From Atherix ibis (taxonomy: Eukaryota > Arthropoda > Insecta > Diptera > Athericidae): a DNA stretch of 64,000 nt. Each line of letters opens with the position of its first letter. The stretch's first letter is position 1. The notes below the pieces were generated by a model. That model saw nothing but the letters and a program-made list of their open reading frames with translations. It did not search any database and had not been told where the DNA came from. Shown piece after piece: positions 50,107 to 62,825 of this stretch. The DNA is taken from assembly GCA_958298945.1 (NCBI GenBank), contig CATQJD010000126.1:124001-188000 (forward strand). Reading direction: 5' to 3'. The translations under genes were made by a program, and so were the position numbers.

Positions 50107-50113
50107 GGATACG
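50107..50113 (+). repeat. ggatacg 24-bp monomer, HOR ruler
   Basis: A 1-bp deletion turns ggaatacg into ggatacg. It recurs near 52,057, 53,432, 54,382, 55,607, 57,557, 58,857, 60,082 and 63,256. Successive spacings are 1,950, 1,375, 950, 1,225, 1,950, 1,300, 1,225 and 3,174 bp, all but the last exact multiples of 25, which exposes HOR units of 78, 55, 38, 49, 78, 52 and 49 monomers. Confidence 0.92.
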
Positions 50114-51570
50114 AAGTAGTATGTATAAGAGGAATATGAAGTAGTATATTTAAGAGGAATATGAAGTAATATATTTAAGAAGAATATGAAGAGTAGTACA
50201 TTTAAGAGGAATATGAAGTAGAATATTTAAGAGGAATATGAAGCAGTATATTTAAGAAGAATATGAAGTAGTATGTTTAAGAGGAATATGAAGTAGTATG
50301 TTTAAGAGGAATATGAAGTAGTATGTTTAAGTGGAATATGAAGTAGTATGTTTAAGAGGAATACGAAGTAGTATGTTTAAGAGGAATATGAAGTAGTATG
50401 TGCAAAAGGAATATGAAGTAGTATGTTTAAGAGGAATATGAAGTAGTATGTTTAAGAGTAATATGAAGTAGTATATTTAAGAGTAATATGAAGTAGTATG
50501 TTTAAGAGAAATATGAAGTAGTATGTTTAAGAGGAATATGAAGTAATATATTTAAGAGGGATATGAAGTAGCATATTTACGAGGAATATGAAGTAGTATA
50601 TTTAAGAGGAATATGAAGTAGTATATTTAAGAGGAATATGAAGTAGTATATTAGGAGGAATATGAAGTAGTATGTTTAAGAGGAATATGAAGTAGTATAT
50701 TTAAAAGGAATATGAAGTAGTATGTTTAAGAGGAATATGAAGTAGTATATTTAAAAGGAATATGAAGTAGTATGTTTAAGAGGAATATGAAGTAGTATGT
50801 TTAAGACGAATATGAAGTAGTATGTTTAAGAGTAATATGAACTAGTATGTTTAAAAGGAATATGAAGTAGTATGTTTAAGAGGAATATGAAGTAGTATGT
50901 TTAAGAGGAATATGAAGTAGTAGGTTTAAGAGGAATATGAAGAAGTATTTTTAAGAGAAATATGAAGTAGTATGTTTAGGAGGAATATGAAGTAGTATAT
51001 TTTAGAGGAATATGAAGTAGTATGTTTAAGAGAAATATGAAGTAGTATGTTTAAGAGGAATATGAAGTAGTATGTTTAAGAGGAATACGAAGAAGTATTT
51101 TTAAGAGAAATATGAAGTAGTATGTTTAGGAGGAATATGAAGTAGTATATTTCACAGGAATATGAAGTAGTATGTTTAAGAGGAATATGAAGTAGTATAT
51201 TTAGGAGGAATATGAAGTAGTATATTTAAGAGGAATATGAAGTAGTATATTTAAGAGGACTATGAAGTAGTATGTTTAAGACCATTATGAAGTAGTATGT
51301 TTAAGAGGAATATGAAATAGTATATATAAGAGGAATATGAGGTAGTATATTTAAGAAGAATATGAAGTAGTATATTTAAGAGGAATATGAAGTAGTATAT
51401 TTAAGAGGAATATGAAGTAGTTTATTTAAGATGAATATGAAGTAGTATATTTAAGAGGAATATGAAGTAGTATAATTAAGGGGAATATGAAGTAGTATGT
51501 TTAAGACCATTATGAAGTAGTAAGTTTAAGAGGAATATGCAGTAGTATATTTAAGAGGAATATGAAGTTG

Positions 51571-51876
51571 TATATTTAAAAGGAATATGAAGTAATATGT
51601 TTAAGAGGAATATGAAGTAGTATGTTTAAGACGAACATGAAGTAGTATGTTTAAGAGTAATATGAAGTAGTATGTTTAAAATGAATATGAAGTAGTATGT
51701 TTAAGAGGAATATGAAGTAGTATATTTAAAAGGAATATGAAGTTATATGTTTAAGAGGAATATGAAGTAGTATGTTTAAGACGAACATGAAGTAGTATGT
51801 TTAAGAGTAATATGAAGTAGTATGTTTAAAAGGAATATGAAGTAGTATGTTTAAGAGGAATATGAAGTAGTATATT
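51571..51876 (+). repeat. 150-bp tandem duplication (6 monomers, two copies)
   Basis: ttaaaagg, tatg, gacgaacatg (acgaac at 51,631 and 51,781), gagtaat, ttaaaa recur at +150 bp. The same doubled segment is present at 57,071-57,376, so it predates the 5,500-bp-spaced duplication. The shorter relative near 54,100 has it only once. Confidence 0.9.
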
Positions 51877-52930
51877 TTAGAGGAATATGAAGTAGTATGT
51901 TTAAGAGAAATATGAAGTAGTATGTTTAACAGGAAAATGAAGTAGTATATTTAAGAGGAATATAAAGTAGTATGTTTAAGAGGAAAATGAAGTAGTATGT
52001 TTAAGAGGAATATGAAGTAGTATGTTTAAGTAGAATATGAAGTAGTATGTTTAAGAGGATACGAAGTAGTATGTATAAGAGGAATATGAAGTAGTATATT
52101 TAAGAGGAATATGAAGTAATATATTTAAGAAGAATATGAAGAGTAGTACATTTAAGAAGAATATGAAGTAGAATATTTAAGAGGAATATGAAGTAGTATA
52201 TTTAAGAGGAATATGAAGTAGTATGTTTAAGAGGAATATGAAGTAGTATGTTTAAGAGGAATATGAAGTAGTATGTTTAAGTGGAATATGAAGTAGTATG
52301 TTTAAGAGGAATACGAAGTAGTATGTTTAAGAGGAATATGAAGTAGTATGTGCAAAAGGAATATGAAGTAGTATGTTTAAGAGGAATATGAAGTAGTATG
52401 TTTAAGAGTAATATGAAGTAGTATATTTAAGAGTAATATGAAGTAGTATGTTTAAGAGAAATATGAAGTAGTATGTTTAAGAGGAATATGAAGTAATATA
52501 TTTAAGAGGGATATGAAGTAGCATATTTACGAGGAATATGAAGTAGTATATTTAAGAAGAATATGAAGTAGTATATTTAAGAGGAATATGAAGTAGTATA
52601 TTAGGAGTAATATGAAGTAGTATGTTTAAGAGGAATATGAAGTAGTATATTTAAAAGGAATATGAAGTAGTATGTTTAAGAGGAATATGAAGTAGTATAT
52701 TTAAAAGGAATATGAAGTAGTATGTTTAAGAGGAATATGAAGTAGTTTGTTTAAGTGGAATATGAAGTAGTATGTTAAAGAGGAATACGAAGTAGCATGT
52801 TTAAGAGGAATATGAAGTAGTATATTTAGGAGGAATATGAAGTAGTATATTTAAGAGTAATAAGAAGTAGTATATTTAAGAGGAATATGAAGTAGTATAT
52901 TTAAGAGGAATATGAAGTAGTATATTTAAG

Positions 52931-54000
52931 AGGAATATGAAGTAGTATATTTAAGGGGAATATGAATTAGTATATTTAAGAGGAATATGAAGTAGTATGT
53001 TTAAGAGGAATATGAAGTAGTAGGTTTAAGAGGAATATGAAGAAGTATTTTTAAGAGAAATATGAAGTAGTATGTTTAGGAGGAATATGAAGTAGTATAT
53101 TTTAGAGGAATATGAAGTAGTATGCTTAAGAGGAATATGAAGTAGTATGTTTAAGAGGAATATGAAGTAATATGTTTAAGAGGAATACGAAGTAGTATGT
53201 TTAAGAGGAATATGAAGTAGTATATTTAAGGGGAATATGAATTAGTATATTTAAGATAAATATGAAGTAGTATGTTTAAGAGGAATATGAAGTAGTATGT
53301 TTAAGAGGAAAATGAAGTAGTATATTTAAGAGGAATATAAAGTAGTATGTTTAAGAGGAAAATGAAGTAGTATGTTTAAGAGGAATATGAAGTAGTATGT
53401 TTAAGTGGAATATGAAGTAGTATGTTTAAGAGGATACGAAGTAGTATGTATAAGAGGAATATGAAGTAGTATATTTAAGAGGAATATGAAGTAATATATT
53501 TAAGAAGAATATGAAGAGTAGTACATTTAAGAGGAATATGAAGTAGAATATTTAAGAGGAATATGAAGCAGTATATTTAAGAAGAATATGAAGTAGTATG
53601 TTTAAGAGGAATATGAAGTAGTATGTTTAAGAGGAATATGAAGTAGTATGTTTAAGTGGAATATGAAGTAGTATGTTTAAGAGGAATACGAAGTAGTATG
53701 TTTAAGAGGAATATGAAGTAGTATGTGCAAAAGGAATATGAAGTAGTATGTTTGAGAGGAATATGAAGTAGTATGTTTAAGAGTAATATGAAGTAGTATA
53801 TTTAAGAGTAATATGAAGTAGTATGTTTAAGAGAAATATGAAGTAGTATGTTTAAGAGGAATATGAAGTAATATATTTAAGAGGGATATGAAGTAGCATA
53901 TTTACGAGGAATATGAAGTAGTATATTTAAGAGGAATATGAAGTAATATATTTAAGAGGAATATGAAGTAGTATATTAGGAGGAATATGAAGTAGTATAT
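52931..54000 (+). repeat. 1.02-kb block paired with 59,625-60,648
   Basis: Matches at +6,650 bp: taggttt, agaagtattttt, gcttaag, gggg with aattag (53,231 and 59,881), ataaat, ggatacg (53,432 and 60,082), anchor, gtgg/tacg, tgtgcaaaagg, tttgagagg and gcatatttacg. One difference seen: agaggaat versus agagaaat after gcttaag. Edges fall at about 52,975 and 53,998; the first 45 bp continue the preceding unit. Confidence 0.92.
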
Positions 54001-55029
54001 TTAAGAGTAATAAGAAGTAATATGCTTAAGACCATTATGAAGTAGTATATTTAAAAGGAATATGAAGTAATATGTTTAAGAGGAATATGAAGTAGTATGT
54101 TTAAGACGAACATGAAGTAGTATGTTTAAGAGTAATATGAAGTAGTATGTTTAAAAGGAATATGAAGTAGTATGTTTAAGAGGAATATGAAGTAGTATAT
54201 TTTAGAGGAATATGAAGTAGTATGTTTAAGAGAAATATGAAGTAGTATGTTTAACAGGAAAATGAAGTAGTATATTTAAGAGGAATATAAAGTAGTATGT
54301 TTAAGAGGAAAATGAAGTAGTATGTTTAAGAGGAATATGAAGTAGTATGTTTAAGTAGAATATGAAGTAGTATGTTTAAGAGGATACGAAGTAGTATGTA
54401 TAAGAGGAATATGAAGCAGTATATTTAAGAGGAATATGAAGTAATATATTTAAGAAGAATATGAAGAGTAGTACATTTAAGAGGAATATGAAGTAGAATA
54501 TTTAAGAGGAATATGAAGTAGTATATTTAAGAGGAATATGAAGTAGTATGTTTAAGAGGAATATGAAGTAGTATGTTTAAGAGGAATATGAAGTAGTATG
54601 TTTAAGTGGAATATGAAGTAGTATGTTTAAGAGGAATACGAAGTAGTATGTTTAAGAGGAATATGAAGTAGTATGTGCAAAAGGAATATGAAGTAGTATG
54701 TTTAAGAAGAATATGAAGTAGTATGTTTAAGAGTAATATGAAGTAGTATATTTAAGAGTAATATGAAGTAGTATGTTTAAGAGAAATATGAAGTAGTATG
54801 TTTAAGAGGAATATGAAGTAATATATTTAAGAGGGATATGAAGTAGCATATTTACGAGGAATATGAAGTAGTATATTTAAGAAGAATATGAAGTAGTATA
54901 TTTAAGAGGAATATGAAGTAGTATATTAGGAGTAATATGAAGTAGTATGTTTAAGAGGAATATGAAGTAGTATATTTAAAAGGAATATGAAGTAGTATGT
55001 TTAAGAGGAATATGAAGTAGTATATTTAA
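54001..55029 (+). repeat. 1-kb block paired with 58,426-59,505
   Basis: Starts with gcttaag plus ccattatg (54,024; partner 58,449). It matches at +4,425 bp and then +4,475 bp because two monomers (taagttt and gcagtag) are missing here. Includes gacgaac, ttttagagg, ttaacaggaaaatg, gtagaat, ggatacg (54,382 and 58,857), anchor, gtgg/tacg, tgtgcaaaagg, gcatatttacg and tattaggagtaat. Confidence 0.91.
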
Positions 55030-55379
55030 GGGGAATATGAATTAGTATATTTAAGATAAATATGAAGTAGTATGTTTAAGAGGAATATGAAGTAGTATGT
55101 TTAAGAGGAAAATGAAGTAGTATATTTAAGAGGAATATAAAGTAGTATGTTTAAGAGGAATATGAAGTAGTATGTTTAAGAGGAATATGAAGTAGTAGGT
55201 TTAAGAGGAATATGAAGAAGTATTTTTAAGAGAAATATGAAGTAGTATGTTTAGGAGGAATATGAAGTAGTATATTTTAGAGGAATATGAAGTAGTATGT
55301 TTAAGAGAAATATGAAGTAGTATGTTTACGAGGAATATGAAGTAATATGTTTAAGAGGAATACGAAGTAGTATGTTTAA
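55030..55379 (+). repeat. Short bridging segment
   Basis: About 14 monomers: gggg/aattag/ataaat/aaatg/tataaag (like 53,230-53,345), switching at about 55,190 to taggttt/agaagtattttt/ttaggagg/ttttagagg/gagaaat (like 53,025-53,150). It joins two parts of one unit in reversed order relative to other copies, as expected from unequal exchange between units. Confidence 0.85.
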
Positions 55380-58300
55380 GAGGAATATGAAGTAGTATTT
55401 TTAAGGGGAATATGAATTAGTATATTTAAGATAAATATGAAGTAGTATGTTTAAGAGGAATATGAAGTAGTATGTTTAAGAGGAAAATGAAGTAGTATAT
55501 TTAAGAGGAATATAAAGTAGTATGTTTAAGAGGAAAATGAAGTAGTATGTTTAAGAGGAATATGAAGTAGTATGTTTAAGTGGAATATGAAGTAGTATGT
55601 TTAAGAGGATACGAAGTAGTATGTATAAGAGGAATATGAAGTAGTATATTTAAGAGGAATATGAAGTAATATATTTAAGAAGAATATGAAGAGTAGTACA
55701 TTTAAGAGGAATATGAAGTAGAATATTTAAGAGGAATATGAAGCAGTATATTTAAGAAGAATATGAAGTAGTATGTTTAAGAGGAATATGAAGTAGTATG
55801 TTTAAGAGGAATATGAAGTAGTATGTTTAAGTGGAATATGAAGTAGTATGTTTAAGAGGAATACGAAGTAGTATGTTTAAGAGGAATATGAAGTAGTATG
55901 TGCAAAAGGAATATGAAGTAGTATGTTTAAGAGGAATATGAAGTAGTATGTTTAAGAGTAATATGAAGTAGTATATTTAAGAGTAATATGAAGTAGTATG
56001 TTTAAGAGAAATATGAAGTAGTATGTTTAAGAGGAATATGAAGTAATATATTTAAGAGGGATATGAAGTAGCATATTTACGAGGAATATGAAGTAGTATA
56101 TTTAAGAGGAATATGAAGTAGTATATTTAAGAGGAATATGAAGTAGTATATTAGGAGGAATATGAAGTAGTATGTTTAAGAGGAATATGAAGTAGTATAT
56201 TTAAAAGGAATATGAAGTAGTATGTTTAAGAGGAATATGAAGTAGTATATTTAACAGGAATATAAAGTAGTATGTTTAAGAGGAATATGAAGTAGTATGT
56301 TTAAGACGAATATGAAGTAGTATGTTTAAGAGTAATATGAACTAGTATGTTTAAAAGGAATATGAAGTAGTATGTTTAAGAGGAATATGAAGTAGTATGT
56401 TTAAGAGGAATATGAAGTAGTAGGTTTAAGAGGAATATGAAGAAGTATTTTTAAGAGAAATATGAAGTAGTATGTTTAGGAGGAATATGAAGTAGTATAT
56501 TTTAGAGGAATATGAAGTAGTATGTTTAAGAGAAATATGAAGTAGTATGTTTAAGAGGAATATGAAGTAGTATGTTTAAGAGGAATACGAAGAAGTATTT
56601 TTAAGAGAAATATGAAGTAGTATGTTTAGGAGGAATATGAAGTAGTATATTTCACAGGAATATGAAGTAGTATGTTTAAGAGGAATATGAAGTAGTATAT
56701 TTAGGAGGAATATGAAGTAGTATATTTAAGAGGAATATGAAGTAGTATATTTAAGAGGACTATGAAGTAGTATGTTTAAGACCATTATGAAGTAGTATGT
56801 TTAAGAGGAATATGAAATAGTATATATAAGAGGAATATGAGGTAGTATATTTAAGAAGAATATGAAGTAGTATATTTAAGAGGAATATGAAGTAGTATAT
56901 TTAAGAGGAATATGAAGTAGTTTATTTAAGATGAATATGAAGTAGTATATTTAAGAGGAATATGAAGTAGTATAATTAAGGGGAATATGAAGTAGTATGT
57001 TTAAGACCATTATGAAGTAGTAAGTTTAAGAGGAATATGCAGTAGTATATTTAAGAGGAATATGAAGTTGTATATTTAAAAGGAATATGAAGTAATATGT
57101 TTAAGAGGAATATGAAGTAGTATGTTTAAGACGAACATGAAGTAGTATGTTTAAGAGTAATATGAAGTAGTATGTTTAAAATGAATATGAAGTAGTATGT
57201 TTAAGAGGAATATGAAGTAGTATATTTAAAAGGAATATGAAGTTATATGTTTAAGAGGAATATGAAGTAGTATGTTTAAGACGAACATGAAGTAGTATGT
57301 TTAAGAGTAATATGAAGTAGTATGTTTAAAAGGAATATGAAGTAGTATGTTTAAGAGGAATATGAAGTAGTATATTTTAGAGGAATATGAAGTAGTATGT
57401 TTAAGAGAAATATGAAGTAGTATGTTTAACAGGAAAATGAAGTAGTATATTTAAGAGGAATATAAAGTAGTATGTTTAAGAGGAAAATGAAGTAGTATGT
57501 TTAAGAGGAATATGAAGTAGTATGTTTAAGTAGAATATGAAGTAGTATGTTTAAGAGGATACGAAGTAGTATGTATAAGAGGAATATGAAGTAGTATATT
57601 TAAGAGGAATATGAAGTAATATATTTAAGAAGAATATGAAGAGTAGTACATTTAAGAAGAATATGAAGTAGAATATTTAAGAGGAATATGAAGTAGTATA
57701 TTTAAGAGGAATATGAAGTAGTATGTTTAAGAGGAATATGAAGTAGTATGTTTAAGAGGAATATGAAGTAGTATGTTTAAGTGGAATATGAAGTAGTATG
57801 TTTAAGAGGAATACGAAGTAGTATGTTTAAGAGGAATATGAAGTAGTATGTGCAAAAGGAATATGAAGTAGTATGTTTAAGAGGAATATGAAGTAGTATG
57901 TTTAAGAGTAATATGAAGTAGTATATTTAAGAGTAATATGAAGTAGTATGTTTAAGAGAAATATGAAGTAGTATGTTTAAGAGGAATATGAAGTAATATA
58001 TTTAAGAGGGATATGAAGTAGCATATTTACGAGGAATATGAAGTAGTATATTTAAGAAGAATATGAAGTAGTATATTTAAGAGGAATATGAAGTAGTATA
58101 TTAGGAGTAATATGAAGTAGTATGTTTAAGAGGAATATGAAGTAGTATATTTAAAAGGAATATGAAGTAGTATGTTTAAGAGGAATATGAAGTAGTATAT
58201 TTAAAAGGAATATGAAGTAGTATGTTTAAGAGGAATATGAAGTAGTTTGTTTAAGTGGAATATGAAGTAGTATGTTAAAGAGGAATACGAAGTAGCATGT

Positions 58301-58430
58301 TTAAGAGGAATATGAAGTAGTATATTTAGGAGGAATATGAAGTAGTATATTTAAGAGTAATAAGAAGTAGTATATTTAAGAGGAATATGAAGTAGTATAT
58401 TTAAGAGGAATATGAAGTAGTATATTTAAG
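55380..58430 (+). repeat. 3.05-kb block, copy 2 (pair with 49,880-52,930)
   Basis: Near-identical second copy at +5,500 bp. It includes the doubled gacgaac segment and both ggatacg monomers (55,607 and 57,557). Matching ends where copy 1 continues with a plain monomer and this copy with gggg, gcttaag and ccattatg. Confidence 0.95.
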
Positions 58431-59624
58431 GGGAATATGAAGTAGTATGCTTAAGACCATTATGAAGTAGTAAGTTTAAGAGGAATATGCAGTAGTATAT
58501 TTAAGAGGAATATGAAGTAGTATATTTAAAAGGAATATGAAGTAATATGTTTAAGAGGAATATGAAGTAGTATGTTTAAGACGAACATGAAGTAGTATGT
58601 TTAAGAGTAATATGAAGTAGTATGTTTAAAAGGAATATGAAGTAGTATGTTTAAGAGGAATATGAAGTAGTATATTTTAGAGGAATATGAAGTAGTATGT
58701 TTAAGAGAAATATGAAGTAGTATGTTTAACAGGAAAATGAAGTAGTATATTTAAGAGGAATATAAAGTAGTATGTTTAAGACGAAAATGAAGTAGTATGT
58801 TTAAGAGGAATATGAAGTAGTATGTTTAAGTAGAATATGAAGTAGTATGTTTAAGAGGATACGAAGTAGTATGTATAAGAGGAATATGAAGTAGTATATT
58901 TAAGAGGAATATGAAGTAATATATTTAAGAAGAATATGAAGAGTAGTACATTTAAGAGGAATATGAAGTAGAATATTTAAGAGGAATATGAAGTAGTATA
59001 TTTAAGAGGAATATGAAGTAGTATGTTTAAGAGGAATATGAAGTAGTATGTTTAAGAGGAATATGAAGTAGTATGTTTAAGTGGAATATGAAGTAGTATG
59101 TTTAAGAGGAATACGAAGTAGTATGTTTAAGAGGAATATGAAGTAGTATGTGCAAAAGGAATATGAAGTAGTATGTTTAAGAGGAATATAAAGTAGTATG
59201 TTTAAGAGTAATATGAAGTAGTATATTTAAGAGTAATATGAAGTAGTATGTTTAAGAGAAATATAAAGTAGTATGTTTAAGAGGAATATGAAGTAATATA
59301 TTTAAGAGGGATATGAAGTAGCATATTTACGAGGAATATGAAGTAGTATATTTAAGAAGAATATGAAGTAGTATATTTAAGAGGAATATGAAGTAGTATA
59401 TTAGGAGTAATATGAAGTAGTATGTTTAAGAGGAATATGAAGTAGTATATTTAAAAGGAATATGAAGTAGTATGTTTAAGAGGAATATGAAGTAGTATAT
59501 TTAAAAGGAATATGAAGTAGTATGTTTAAGAGGAATATGAAGTAGTATGTTTAAGACGAATATGAAGTAGTATGTTTAAGAGTAATATGAACTAGTATGT
59601 TTAAAAGGAATATGAAGTAGTATG
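58431..59624 (+). repeat. Clearest single HOR unit region
   Basis: From the anchor near 58,939 to the next near 60,164 is 1,225 bp (49 x 25). Order within it: anchor, gtgg (59,082), tacg, tgtgcaaaagg, gagtaat twice, gagaaat, aatata plus gaggg, gcatatttacg, tattagg, ttaaaagg twice, gacgaat, gagtaat with gaactag, ttaaaagg, taggttt, agaagtattttt, ttaggagg, ttttagagg, gcttaag, gggg with aattag, ataaat, gtgg, ggatacg, tgtataag, anchor. This is the best template for an HOR consensus. Confidence 0.88.
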
Positions 59625-60648
59625 TTTAAGAGGAATATGAAGTAGTATGTTTAAGAGGAATATGAAGTAGTAGGTTTAAGAGGAATATGAAGAAGTATTT
59701 TTAAGAGAAATATGAAGTAGTATGTTTAGGAGGAATATGAAGTAGTATATTTTAGAGGAATATGAAGTAGTATGCTTAAGAGAAATATGAAGTAGTATGT
59801 TTAAGAGGAATATGAAGTAATATGTTTAAGAGGAATACGAAGTAGTATGTTTAAGAGGAATATGAAGTAGTATATTTAAGGGGAATATGAATTAGTATAT
59901 TTAAGATAAATATGAAGTAGTATGTTTAAGAGGAATATGAAGTAGTATGTTTAAGAGGAAAATGAAGTAGTATATTTAAGAGGAATATAAAGTAGTATGT
60001 TTAAGAGGAAAATGAAGTAGTATGTTTAAGAGGAATATGAAGTAGTATGTTTAAGTGGAATATGAAGTAGTATGTTTAAGAGGATACGAAGTGGTATGTA
60101 TAAGAGGAATATGAAGTAGTATATTTAAGAGGAATATGAAGTAATATATTTAAGAAGAATATGAAGAGTAGTACATTTAAGAGGAATATGAAGTAGAATA
60201 TTTAAGAGGAATATGAAGCAGTATATTTAAGAAGAATATGAAGTAGTATGTTTAAGAGGAATATGAAGTAGTATGTTTAAGAGGAATATGAAGTAGTATG
60301 TTTAAGTGGAATATGAAGTAGTATGTTTAAGAGGAATACGAAGTAGTATGTTTAAGAGGAATATGAAGTAGTATGTGCAAAAGGAATATGAAGTAGTATG
60401 TTTGAGAGGAATATGAAGTAGTATGTTTAAGAGTAATATGAAGTAGTATATTTAAGAGTAATATGAAGTAGTATGTTTAAGAGAAATATGAAGTAGTATG
60501 TTTAAGAGGAATATGAAGTAATATATTTAAGAGGGATATGAAGTAGCATATTTACGAGGAATATGAAGTAGTATATTTAAGAGGAATATGAAGTAATATA
60601 TTTAAGAGGAATATGAAGTAGTATATTAGGAGGAATATGAAGTAGTAT
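59625..60648 (+). repeat. 1.02-kb block, partner of 52,975-53,998
   Basis: Second copy at +6,650 bp, with gtggtatg instead of gtagtatg near 60,091 as a private change. Confidence 0.92.
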
Positions 60649-61490
60649 GTTTAAGAGGAATATGAAGTAGTATATTTAAAAGGAATATGAAGTAGTATGT
60701 TTAAGAGGAATATGAAGTAGTATATTTAAAAGGAATATGAAGTAGTATGTTTAAGAGGAATATGAAGTAGTATGTTTAAGACGAATATGAAGTAGTATGT
60801 TTAAGAGTAATATGAACTAGTATGTTTAAAAGGAATATGAAGTAGTATGTTTAAGAGGAATATGAAGTAGTATGTTTAAGAGGAATATGAAGTAGTAGGT
60901 TTAAGAGGAATATGAAGAAGTATTTTTAAGAGAAATATGAAGTAGTATGTTTAGGAGGAATATGAAGTAGTATATTTTAGAGGAATATGAAGTAGTATGT
61001 TTAAGAGAAATATGAAGTAGTATGTTTAAGAGGAATATGAAGTAGTATGTTTAAGAGGAATACGAAGAAGTATTTTTAAGAGAAATATGAAGTAGTATGT
61101 TTAGGAGGAATATGAAGTAGTATATTTCACAGGAATATGAAGTAGTATGTTTAAGAGGAATATGAAGTAGTATATTTAGGAGGAATATGAAGTAGTATAT
61201 TTAAGAGGAATATGAAGTAGTATATTTAAGAGGACTATGAAGTAGTTTATTTAAGAGGAATATGAAGTAGTTTATTTAAGAGGAATATGAAGTAGTATGT
61301 TTAAGACCATTATGAAGTAGTATGTTTAAGAGGAATATGAAATAGTATATATAAGAGGAATATGAAGTAGTATATTTAAGAAGAATATGAAGTAGTATAT
61401 TTAAGAGGAATATGAAGTAGTATATTTAAGAGGAATATGAAGTAGTTTATTTAAGATGAATATGAAGTAGTATATTTAAGAGGAATATGA
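60649..61490 (+). repeat. 0.84-kb block, partner of about 56,174-56,970
   Basis: Matches an upstream block at 4,475-bp spacing (taggttt 56,421 and 60,896; tacgaagaag 56,586 and 61,061; ttcacagg), then at 4,525-bp spacing because two extra tttattt monomers are inserted near 61,245-61,270. Ends at tttatttaagatgaat plus two monomers. Confidence 0.9.
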
Positions 61491-62082
61491 AGTAGTATTT
61501 TAAGAGGAATATGAAGTAGTATGTTTAAGAGGAATATGAAGTAGTATATTTAAGAGGAATATGAAGTAGTATGTTTAAGAGGAATACGAAGTAGAATGTT
61601 TAAGAGGAAAATGAAGTACTATGTTTAAGAGGAATATTAAGTAGTATATTTAAGAGGAATATGAAGTAGTATATTTAGGAGGAATATGAAGTAGTATATT
61701 TAAGAGGAATATGCAGTAGTATATTAGGAGGAATATGAAGTAGTATGTTTAAGAGGAATTTGAAGTAGTATGTTAAAGAGGAATATGAAGTAGTATGTTT
61801 ACGAGTAATATGAAGTAGTATATTTAAGAGTAATATGAAGTAGTATGTTTAAGAGGAATATGAAGTAGTATATTTAAGGAGAATATGAATTAGTATATTT
61901 AAGAGAAATATGAAGTAGTATGTTTAAGAGGAATATGAAGTAGTATGTTTAAGAGGAATATGAAGTAGTATGTTTAAAAGGAATATGAAGTAGTATATTT
62001 AAGAGGAATATGAAGTAGTATGTTTAAGAGGAATATGAAGTAGTATATTTAAGAGGGATATGAAGTAGTATGTTTAAGAGGA
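61491..62082 (+). repeat. Mixed satellite
   Basis: No gene. One 24-bp monomer (gtattttaag, about 61,495), tacg near 61,585, gtactatg near 61,615, gcagtagtatattagg near 61,712, tttacgagtaat near 61,798 and aattag near 61,888. Series resembles 47,150-47,350 in part. Confidence 0.8.
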
Positions 62083-62825
62083 ATATGGAGTAGTATGTTT
62101 AAAAGGAATACGAAGTAGTATGTTTAAGAGGAATATGAAGTAGTATGTGCAAAAGGAATATGAAGTAGTATGTTTAAGAGGAATATGAAGTAGTATGTTT
62201 AAGAGGAATATGAAGTAGTATGTTTAAGTGGAATATGGAGTAGTATGTTTAAAAGGAATACGAAGTAGTATGTTTAAGAGAAATATGAAGTAGTATGTGC
62301 AAAAGGAATATGAAGTAGTATGTTTAAGAGGAATATGAAGTAGTATGTTTAAGAGTAATATGAAGTAGTATATTTAAGAGTAATATGAAGTAGTATGTTT
62401 AAGAGAAATATGAAGTAGTATGTTTAAGAGGAATATGAAGTAGTATGTTTAAGTGGAATATGGAGTAGTATGTTTAAAAGGAATACGAAGTAGTATGTTT
62501 AAGAGGAATATGAAGTAGTATGTGCAAAAGGAATATGAAGTAGTATGTTTAAGTGGAATATGAAGTAGTATGTTTAAGAGGAATATGAAGTAGTATGTTT
62601 AAGTGGAATATGGAGTAGTATGTTTAAAAGGAATACGAAGTAGTATGTTTAAGAGAAATATGAAGTAGTATGTGCAAAAGGAATATGAAGTAGTATGTTT
62701 AAGAGGAATATGAAGTAGTATGTTTAAGAGTTATATGAAGTAGTATATTTAAGAGTAATATGAAGTAGTATGTTTAAGAGAAATATGAAGTAGTGTGTTT
62801 AAGAGGAATATGAAGTAGTATATTT
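62083..62825 (+). repeat. 375-bp tandem duplication (15 monomers, two copies)
   Basis: atatggag monomers at 62,083, 62,233, 62,458 and 62,608 (spacing 150, 225, 150) show a 375-bp unit in two copies, 62,083-62,457 and 62,458-about 62,825. Each contains two gatatggag-like/ttaaaagg/tacg/tgtgcaaaagg subunits and one gagtaat pair. The atatggag variant (g for a) was noticed in a tandem setting only here. Confidence 0.92.

Larger units (their letters stand above)
49880..52930 (+). repeat. 3.05-kb block, copy 1 (pair with 55,380-58,430)
   Basis: Matches base for base at +5,500 bp apart from a few substitutions (for example tatatttaagg versus tatttttaagg at the start, ttaaaagg versus ttaacagg near 50,755, tatgaag versus tataaag near 50,763). 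Internal markers: aattag with ataaat, ggatacg (24-bp monomer, 50,107), anchor with tacattt near 50,190, gtgg/tacg, tgtgcaaaagg, gaggg with gcatatttacg, tattagg, gacgaat, taggttt, agaagtattttt, ccattatg twice, gacgaac twice, ggatacg again (52,057), and a second unit start. Confidence 0.95.
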
